Source: Bacillota bacterium (GTDB taxonomy: Bacteria > Bacillota > Clostridia > Acetivibrionales > DSM-1351). Taken from it: a stretch of 5,014 nt of DNA. Of the stretch, positions 1 through 4,449 are shown piece after piece (position 1 is the first letter of the stretch; every line of letters starts with the position of its first letter). A program made the position numbers and the translations under genes. The notes under the pieces were generated by a model. The model was not told where the DNA came from. It did not search any database and saw only the letters and a list, made by a program, of their open reading frames with translations. The stretch spans positions 1 to 5,014 of the forward strand of contig JAEVZU010000237.1 of assembly GCA_023392075.1 (NCBI GenBank). Direction: 5' to 3'.

Positions 1-1
1 G

Positions 2-241
2 GCCGATGTGGTAGTGGTGGATCCCCCCAGGAAAGGCTGTGATGAGGTGCTGCTGAACACACTTGTGGAGATGCAGCCTCAGCGGATAGTGTACGTCAGC
101 TGTAACCCGTCCACGCTGGCTCGGGACTTGAAGTACCTGCACCAGTATGGGTTTGAAGCACAGGAAGCCCAGCCGGTGGATATGTTCCCGTGGACGGGGC
201 ATGTGGAGACGATAGTGTTGATACAAAGAGCATATACGTAG
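2..241 (+). CDS. rlmD: 23S rRNA (uracil-C5)-methyltransferase, RlmD/TrmA family, C-terminal part
   Basis: This is the C-terminal 79 residues of an S-adenosylmethionine-dependent RNA m5U methyltransferase; the 5' part lies outside the window. Visible motifs are DPPRKGCD, the SCNPSTLARDL block with the nucleophilic Cys (codon 101-103), and the terminal GHVETIVLI block with the Glu (codon 206-208) that acts as general base in TrmA/RumA. The enzyme adds a methyl group to C5 of a uridine in 23S rRNA; family members that act on tRNA look alike here, so the exact target is not certain. Only ten residues follow the Glu, and the last few (QRAYT) may be encoded by integrated DNA rather than by the ancestral gene. 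The fragment is much more GC-rich than the DNA that follows, so I read it as host chromosome. The frame is open to the left edge, so no start is assigned. Confidence 0.92.
   Translation, partial: ADVVVVDPPRKGCDEVLLNTLVEMQPQRIVYVSCNPSTLARDLKYLHQYGFEAQEAQPVDMFPWTGHVETIVLIQRAYT
199..226. other. Putative ICE attachment (att) site in the 3' end of rlmD
   Basis: The segment encoding the conserved HVETIVLI end of the methyltransferase is where several Bacillota ICEs integrate (the streptococcal 'rum' site lies at the equivalent codons). Here composition changes from GC-rich to AT-rich within the last dozen codons, and mobile-element-type genes follow. The other end of the element is not in the window, so neither the direct repeat nor the crossover bases can be defined; the limits are approximate. 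Confidence 0.4.
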
Positions 242-389
242 AAATCCTTAGATTTAAGCACTTTACGAGGCATATGGTGTTCACCGAAAACGGTAAAAAA
301 TCTCGCAATAAGGAGATAAAAAATTATATTAATGTTTCGGTGGCTGTTGATATAGTATGTGGGAACACAAAGAAATAGAGTAAACGATG

Positions 390-422
390 AAGGGGCACTG
401 ACAGAAAATAGTGTCCCTTTTT
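390..422 (+). terminator. Rho-independent terminator downstream of rlmD
   Basis: A 10-bp stem, AAGGGGCACT (390-399) with AGTGTCCCTT (410-419), pairs throughout with one G-U wobble. It encloses a 10-base A-rich loop and continues into a T-run (418-422). It would end transcripts entering from rlmD. If the element boundary is near 210, the terminator belongs to the element and insulates its cargo from host transcription. Confidence 0.8.
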
Positions 423-461
423 CTATGGCAGTATTTTATATTGAATATTTTTTTCTTAACT

Positions 462-480
462 GTGGTAGCATGAATACCAC
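462..480. repeat. Inverted repeat GTGGTA-N7-TACCAC
   Basis: This is a perfect 6-bp dyad (462-467 and 475-480) around GCATGAA, in AT-rich non-coding DNA. There is no T-run after it, so it is not a terminator. It could be a protein-binding site such as a regulator or recombinase accessory site, but a chance dyad of this size cannot be excluded. Confidence 0.3.
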
Positions 481-525
481 TATATTGAAGACTAAAACAG
501 GTTCCGTTAGACACATGTTTTTAAA

Positions 526-861
526 ATGCAGTTTATAACACTGTTTAGTAATTGGTACATGACTTCGGGTAAAAGTGACTGCCGTTGGTTGAAACACTGG
601 ACATTCTCAGGGAATGATAAATGTATTATGGAAAGGATTTCGGCTCTATTTACTCATTTATATGAGAAAGCTCATGAAGCTGAAATGTTTGAATCACTCT
701 ATCTGCTAATTACCCTATCACTTGAATACCATAGCAAATCCGACTTAATTCTACACTTGTTAAGACAAGCTACTTTAGAATGTATGTTGTACAGCTATAA
801 TAGTTCTCTCACCATAAAAAATGGAAAAAATATCAGAAAATTGTCGCTTATTATGATATAA
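526..861 (+). CDS. Hypothetical protein, 111 aa, uncertain
   Basis: I do not recognise this ORF. It would encode a mostly helical, Leu-rich protein; the stretch from the internal ATG at 628 (MERISALFTHLYEKAHEAE, then further hydrophobic and charged helix) looks the most protein-like. There is no convincing Shine-Dalgarno sequence before the ATG at 526. The internal ATG at 628 has only a weak, too distant AGGGA (609-613). The N-terminal third is rich in Trp, Cys and Ser and looks like chance translation. The last codons overlap the extended -10 promoter of the next operon, which is odd for a gene co-transcribed with it. It may be the tail of a decayed gene left by an insertion, a small unlinked gene, or not a gene. 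Confidence 0.28.
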   Translation: MQFITLFSNWYMTSGKSDCRWLKHWTFSGNDKCIMERISALFTHLYEKAHEAEMFESLYLLITLSLEYHSKSDLILHLLRQATLECMLYSYNSSLTIKNGKNIRKLSLIMI

Positions 862-862
862 T
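854..862 (+). promoter_or_regulatory. Extended -10 promoter of the nuclease/ATPase operon
   Basis: TGATATAAT is a perfect extended -10 element (TGN plus TATAAT, the hexamer at 857-862). No good -35 hexamer is found at 17-bp spacing (CAGAAA at 834-839), which fits an extended -10 promoter. Initiation would fall near 869-870, giving a leader of about 43 bases before the GTG start at 913. Confidence 0.65.
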
Positions 863-898
863 CGATGTATTATAGTCTTAATAGGACGGGCTTTGATT

Positions 899-905
899 GA
901 GGGGG
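899..905 (+). promoter_or_regulatory. Ribosome-binding site choosing the GTG start at 913
   Basis: GAGGGGG lies seven bases before GTG 913. The overlapping ATG at 911-913 is in another frame and stops after eight codons. An in-frame TGA at 898-900 excludes any earlier start, so the nuclease gene must begin with GTG. Confidence 0.75.
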
Positions 906-912
906 AAAAAAT

Positions 913-1896
913 GTGGAAAGAGACTTCAGATATTTAAGAGATAAACACACTGATGAAGGAGCGCGAGAGATATTTGAAAAGATTTGTACACAATTGCTTC
1001 AAGCTCAATATGGTAAGGAATCTCATAGGATAAGAGTAAGCCAAGGGGATGGTGGCATAGATATCCTGGTTGGGGATTTTAGTAAAGCGATTGATGTGTA
1101 TCAATGTAAATATTTCATCGATGGTGTCGGTGAATCACAGCAGCAGCAAATTAGAGAATCTTACGAGAGGGCAAAAAACTCACCTGATTATAAAGTTAAA
1201 TCCTGGTTTCTTTGTGTTCCCTGTCAATTAAGTGCAAAGGAGTTTTCTTGGTGGAGTAATTGGAAAAATAAGAAAGAAAGCCTTGATCAGATTCCAATAA
1301 GTCTTTATGAAGGCAGTTACTTGATTGGACAATTAAAAAAATATGATATATATAATGAGGTTTTTGACGAAGACATTCGGCAAAGCCTTAATCAGATTTT
1401 AGTTTATCTGAATGAAGAAAAGCAGAGAATTTTTGATGAAATCATTGCATTACCTACTGAGGAAGATTCTGCTTCATATGATGGGATGATTTTTGTTAAG
1501 AAGCTAGAGTGTGCCAATATTAGAAATATTAATGGGTGTAAGAATGATTTCTTCAATGCAGAGTTCGCTCTGCAGAGCATACTAAGCAAAGGTGATGAAA
1601 ATGAAGATCGAGCGTATAAAAACCTTAAAATCAAAATATATAGTTTTTGGGATACACAATATCGACGGTATCAACATGAAAACGATGGAAATGATCTCCT
1701 GACAAGAACATATGAAAGAATAGAAGATGCCGATACAGCCGCTTTGCAATCAATACCTGCAATAAATCTGTTAGCAAAAAAAGGGATACTGCATCAGTTA
1801 GCTGAGGACTGTAGTGTGGGATGGTTGAAGGATTACCAATTAAAATTAGGGGAATATCTTCTAGCGGAAAGTGAGGGCAACAATAATGATAAATAA
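913..1896 (+). CDS. ABC-3C/Lamassu-type effector with N-terminal Mrr-like nuclease domain (LmuA-like)
   Basis: This 327-aa protein is the likely DNA-cutting subunit of the system. Residues about 10-140 resemble Mrr-type PD-(D/E)xK nucleases: a helix with Glu22, then GDGGID with Asp50, then a strand carrying YQCK with Gln64 and Lys66. The D-QxK set is complete, so the nuclease is probably active. Residues about 210-310 resemble the C-terminal domain shared by ABC-three-component effectors; the signature near the end is KKGILHQLAEDCSVGW (289-304). This domain is expected to bind the ATPase and middle component. No signal peptide or membrane segment is seen, so it should act in the cytoplasm. 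It is first in a three-gene operon and its 3' end overlaps the next start by 11 bases. The domain calls come from reading motifs. A Mrr-like restriction enzyme acting alone is the alternative, but the partners make that unlikely. Confidence 0.8.
   Translation: MERDFRYLRDKHTDEGAREIFEKICTQLLQAQYGKESHRIRVSQGDGGIDILVGDFSKAIDVYQCKYFIDGVGESQQQQIRESYERAKNSPDYKVKSWFLCVPCQLSAKEFSWWSNWKNKKESLDQIPISLYEGSYLIGQLKKYDIYNEVFDEDIRQSLNQILVYLNEEKQRIFDEIIALPTEEDSASYDGMIFVKKLECANIRNINGCKNDFFNAEFALQSILSKGDENEDRAYKNLKIKIYSFWDTQYRRYQHENDGNDLLTRTYERIEDADTAALQSIPAINLLAKKGILHQLAEDCSVGWLKDYQLKLGEYLLAESEGNNNDK
1873..1877 (+). promoter_or_regulatory. Ribosome-binding site inside the end of the nuclease gene
   Basis: GAGGG lies eight bases before ATG 1886 and decides for that start. 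The in-frame GTG at 1871 would put this site inside the coding region and has no good site of its own. The stop of the upstream gene (1894-1896) falls just past the new start, giving translational coupling. Confidence 0.65.
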
Positions 1897-2374
1897 TGTC
1901 TCTTTTTCCGATTATATAAATGATTGTGTCAGGATTTTACTGATTGTAAATGCGTTTAAAGAAAAAAAATCCTTCAAACTAACTGATTATAAAATAAAGC
2001 TTTATGATTACTATCTGAAATTTCCAAAGACTATGTTCAAAGGCATTGAATTGACAAATGAAATAAAAAATAATTTGGACGAATATTATGCGTTTTTTCA
2101 TTGGCAACCAGATGCTATCCGATACAGAAGAAGCATCAATTTGCTTATTGCAAAGGGACTTATTTCAAAATGCTATGAAAATAATAACTTGTATTATGAA
2201 ATATCAGAAAAGGGAATTTCATTTCTGGATAAATTGAAAAGTCCTTATAAGAAGCAGTTAGAGACCCTAATGATAATGGTGTTGAAAACGGTTTCAAAGC
2301 TTTCGGATACAAAGATAGAAGAAGAAATTCGTAAAAAAGCTAATGTCTATGCAAGGGTAATTGAGGAGGTATAA
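1886..2374 (+). CDS. ABC-3C system middle component, winged-helix-like (LmuC-like)
   Basis: This 162-aa cytoplasmic protein matches what I know of ABC-three-component middle components, small winged-helix proteins always found beside the DUF3732-type ATPase. The N-terminal helices carry RILLIVNAF and the characteristic LYDYYLKFP (about 38-46). The central part has YYAFFHWQPDAIRYRRSINLL, followed by a helix-turn-helix and wing (IAKGLIS then LYYEISEKGISFLDKL). The C-terminus is helical and charged. The family role is a structural bridge between ATPase and effector, possibly also touching DNA; no enzyme motif is present. The start at 1886 overlaps the preceding gene by 11 bases, and the stop lies three bases before the ATPase start, so the three proteins are probably made together. 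Assignment to a numbered middle-component family needs a profile search. Confidence 0.72.
   Translation: MINNVSFSDYINDCVRILLIVNAFKEKKSFKLTDYKIKLYDYYLKFPKTMFKGIELTNEIKNNLDEYYAFFHWQPDAIRYRRSINLLIAKGLISKCYENNNLYYEISEKGISFLDKLKSPYKKQLETLMIMVLKTVSKLSDTKIEEEIRKKANVYARVIEEV
2363..2369 (+). promoter_or_regulatory. Strong ribosome-binding site of the ATPase gene
   Basis: GAGGAGG ends eight bases before ATG 2378 and lies within the last codons of the middle-component gene, whose TAA is at 2372-2374. It is the strongest Shine-Dalgarno of the operon. Confidence 0.75.
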
Positions 2375-2377
2375 TTT

Positions 2378-4291
2378 ATGAATATAGGGTGTAGGTTTAA
2401 ATTGATTCGATTAACGCTTATAGGTTACCGAAAAAACTATTACGTTAAGTTTCATGGTGGGCTGAATTTTATATCAGGGCATACATCTACAGGAAAAACT
2501 TCCATATTTGAAATGATAGATTATGCATTAGGATCTAAAGGACACAAATCATATATTGAAATCGGAAACAGTTGTACTGATGTTGAACTGGAAATATTGA
2601 TTGGTGAAAGCCAATATAAGATAAGGCGAAAGTTATTCGATTTTAGTGCCCCTGTAATTGTAGAGGATTGGAATAAGGAAAAAGGTAAATACCTATTTTA
2701 TAATCGTTTAGAAGTGAACAGTCCAAGCAATGCAAATTCACTATCGGCTTTTCTGCTTGAGAAACTAGGATTGTCAAATTTTACTATTGCCGGACAGGCA
2801 TTTAGCTTTAGGGATTTATTTAAATACTCTTATTTGAAGCAGACTGCCATAGATAATGAGAATATTTTAGATGAGAAGGATTGGGCTAAAGATAATAAGC
2901 GGAAAGCTACTTTTGAAATCATATTTAATATATATGATAAATTATTGGAAGACCTTAAGTCGAGTTTAAATAGTAAAGAGGACGAAGCAAAGGAATTGCG
3001 AACCAGATTAGCCGGAATCAATGATTTTATTGCTAATACAGATTTTTCAAGTGTAGAAAAGCATAATGAGACCTATAAATTTTTGATGGCTGAAATTGAA
3101 CAAAAACAGAAAGAGTTATCAGAGCTTAAAAGCAATAAAGGTATAAATACTTCTCAGTCAGCAATTCTTCGAAATAGAATAACGGATACTAAGCAGCAGC
3201 TTGAAACTGCCCAGGAAAGAAAAAACGATCAACAGCAATATTTGAACAAATTGAAACTTTTATTAAATCAATATCAGAGTGAAACTGATAAAAAAGAAAT
3301 GGCAATAGAAGGCTACTTCGCATTAAACCAATATGAATACCTTTTTTGTCCTAATTGCCTTAAGCCAATCAATAAGGTCGATTCAGTTGAAAGTTGCTGT
3401 CTATGCGGGAGTGAAAAGACTGAAGACAAAAGCGAGCTTTTACTTCTGAAAAAGGAAATATCGACTATAAAAAGGAAAAGCAATGAGCTTATCAAATTTA
3501 TCGAAGAAGAAGATATCAAATATGATCGTTTACTACGTGAATTTAATAACATTCAAAAAGCTCTTGCTGAACTAGAGCTTGAATTACAGCACCTTTATAA
3601 AGATTATGTTAATCCTCATATGGAACAAATTGAACTGCTAAATTATGAAATAGGTCAAAAGAATAGATTGCTTTTTGAATTGCAACAAAATCTTAAAATG
3701 TTAGAAGAGGTTAGCCGGTACGAGCAACTTATAAAGACAAAAGATGAATCAATAAAGAATATTAAACAAAACATAAAAACTATAAAGGAAAATGCAACCG
3801 ACAAGCAGGAGTTGATGAAAACTTTGACGGATATATTCACAACGATTCTATCTGCTTTTGATTATCCCAAATTGAGTGCTTCATATATTGATGAAAAGAG
3901 GTATCTTCCATACGTTCGCAGCAGGAAATACAACGATATTGGAAGCCTTGCCGGTGTAACATTGATTACCATGGCATACTACTTAACAGTACTATTGGAA
4001 GGTTCTGGAGAGCAATATTCTCACCTTAACTTGCTTATGATTGATTCCCCGAGAAAAAATTTGGGAGCTCAAGCGTCTCAAAATGAGCAAGATGAATTTA
4101 AAGACGAAAAGATCTATAATTCCATTATACGGTATTTTATTGATGTTGGGAAAACATACAATGAAAGAATCCAATTAATTGTAATTAGTAATGGATACCC
4201 TGAATTCTTACCTAAAGAATCAATTATTGCAGAGTTTGATTCCGAAGGTAACAATGGGCTGCCTCACGGACTCATTGACGACGCTAACTAA
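2378..4291 (+). CDS. SMC/Rad50-like ABC ATPase of an ABC-3C (DUF3732-type) system (LmuB-like)
   Basis: This 637-aa split-head ABC ATPase is the likely DNA-sensing motor of the system. Walker A is GHTSTGKTS (34-42). A Q-loop-like stretch follows at about 135-160 (GQAFSFRDLFKYSYLKQ). Two charged coiled-coil arms at about 186-308 and 350-475 flank a hinge with CPNC (Cys324, Cys327) and CCLCG (Cys340 or 341, Cys343), a four-cysteine zinc-ribbon-like site recalling the Rad50 zinc hook. The C-terminal lobe carries a signature-like GSLAGV (522-527) and Walker B LLMIDSP with Asp556. The residue after this Asp is Ser, not the usual catalytic Glu, and the switch position reads VISNG rather than having His. 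This suggests slow or regulated hydrolysis. The C-terminal lobe fits the DUF3732 proteins typical of ABC-three-component systems. It is the last gene of the operon and ends near the terminator at 4386-4428. Confidence 0.85.
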   Translation: MNIGCRFKLIRLTLIGYRKNYYVKFHGGLNFISGHTSTGKTSIFEMIDYALGSKGHKSYIEIGNSCTDVELEILIGESQYKIRRKLFDFSAPVIVEDWNKEKGKYLFYNRLEVNSPSNANSLSAFLLEKLGLSNFTIAGQAFSFRDLFKYSYLKQTAIDNENILDEKDWAKDNKRKATFEIIFNIYDKLLEDLKSSLNSKEDEAKELRTRLAGINDFIANTDFSSVEKHNETYKFLMAEIEQKQKELSELKSNKGINTSQSAILRNRITDTKQQLETAQERKNDQQQYLNKLKLLLNQYQSETDKKEMAIEGYFALNQYEYLFCPNCLKPINKVDSVESCCLCGSEKTEDKSELLLLKKEISTIKRKSNELIKFIEEEDIKYDRLLREFNNIQKALAELELELQHLYKDYVNPHMEQIELLNYEIGQKNRLLFELQQNLKMLEEVSRYEQLIKTKDESIKNIKQNIKTIKENATDKQELMKTLTDIFTTILSAFDYPKLSASYIDEKRYLPYVRSRKYNDIGSLAGVTLITMAYYLTVLLEGSGEQYSHLNLLMIDSPRKNLGAQASQNEQDEFKDEKIYNSIIRYFIDVGKTYNERIQLIVISNGYPEFLPKESIIAEFDSEGNNGLPHGLIDDAN

Positions 4292-4385
4292 CAATAAGTT
4301 ATCGAGAGATTGTAATCAAAAATTACTTACGAAAAAAGCAGTTAACTGTAAAAAAGGTACACTATTTACCATATTAATAATTTAT

Positions 4386-4428
4386 AAGCCGTTTGCTTTA
4401 TTGAATCGATAAAGCAGGCGGCTTTTTT
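4386..4428 (+). terminator. Strong hairpin terminator or attenuator just before parA
   Basis: A 16-bp stem pairs AAGCCGTTTGCTTTAT (4386-4401) with ATAAAGCAGGCGGCTT (4409-4424). It has only two G-U wobbles, a 7-base loop and a run of six T (4423-4428). It can terminate the defence operon. Only five bases separate it from the parA ribosome-binding site, so any parA promoter must lie upstream of the hairpin and be read through it. That is the geometry of a transcription attenuator. Confidence 0.85.
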
Positions 4429-4433
4429 GCGTG

Positions 4434-4441
4434 AAAGGAGG
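4434..4441 (+). promoter_or_regulatory. Ribosome-binding site of parA
   Basis: AAAGGAGG is a near-perfect Shine-Dalgarno eight bases before GTG 4450. It fixes that GTG as the start and places the conserved ParA N-terminus (MSKVIALANQKGG) directly after it. Confidence 0.85.
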
Positions 4442-4449
4442 AATTTTTA

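Larger units (their letters stand above)
242..525. other. Non-coding region between rlmD and the accessory genes
   Basis: This 284-base AT-rich stretch shows no credible gene. Short open frames here lack ribosome-binding sites or coding character. It contains a rho-independent terminator (390-422), a 6-bp dyad with a 7-base loop (462-480), and an isolated AGGAG (311-315). The nearest ATG to that AGGAG (332) is too far away and opens only a seven-codon frame. No tRNA, CRISPR repeat or insertion-sequence end was recognised. Confidence 0.6.
4292..4449. other. Intergenic leader between the ATPase gene and parA
   Basis: These 158 bases carry no convincing gene; the frame running in from 4191 lacks a ribosome-binding site and mostly overlaps the ATPase gene. 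It holds a perfect 10-bp palindrome CAGTTAACTG (4339-4348) and the strong hairpin at 4386-4428. I find no well-spaced -35/-10 pair; weak -10-like strings occur at 4358-4363 (TACACT) and 4372-4377 (TATTAA). Confidence 0.55.

Noticed and set aside
79..308. Reverse-strand frames opposite rlmD
   Set aside because: They are antisense to a conserved coding region whose motifs are clear on the + strand.
190..378. 62-codon + strand frame across the rlmD end
   Set aside because: It overlaps rlmD in another frame, has no ribosome-binding site before its start, and its translation resembles no protein I know.
329..514. Reverse-strand 61-codon frame in the rlmD-proximal gap
   Set aside because: It crosses the + strand terminator, lacks a ribosome-binding site and has a translation dominated by Ser, Cys and Ile with no recognisable features.
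871..876. TATAGT as an alternative -10 for the defence operon
   Set aside because: The best -35 at proper spacing (TTATTA) is weak, whereas TGATATAAT at 854-862 is a full extended -10.
242..912. CRISPR array, tRNA or insertion-sequence remnants in the AT-rich gap
   Set aside because: No regularly spaced direct repeats, no cloverleaf-like arms with a T-loop sequence, and no transposase-like translation were seen.
911..937. ATG at 911 as start of the nuclease gene
   Set aside because: It is out of frame with the nuclease and reaches a stop after eight codons; GTG 913 is in frame and correctly spaced from GAGGGGG.
1567..1578. Perfect 12-bp palindrome GCTCTGCAGAGC
   Set aside because: It lies inside the effector coding sequence with no paired site or spacing that suggests regulation; it is explained by the codons.
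1871..1885. GTG 1871 as start of the middle-component gene
   Set aside because: The only good ribosome-binding site (1873-1877) lies downstream of this GTG and is correctly spaced for ATG 1886.
4191..4412. 73-codon + strand frame overlapping the end of the ATPase gene and running into the hairpin
   Set aside because: It has no Shine-Dalgarno sequence, sits half inside a well-supported gene and runs through the terminator stem; most likely a chance frame.
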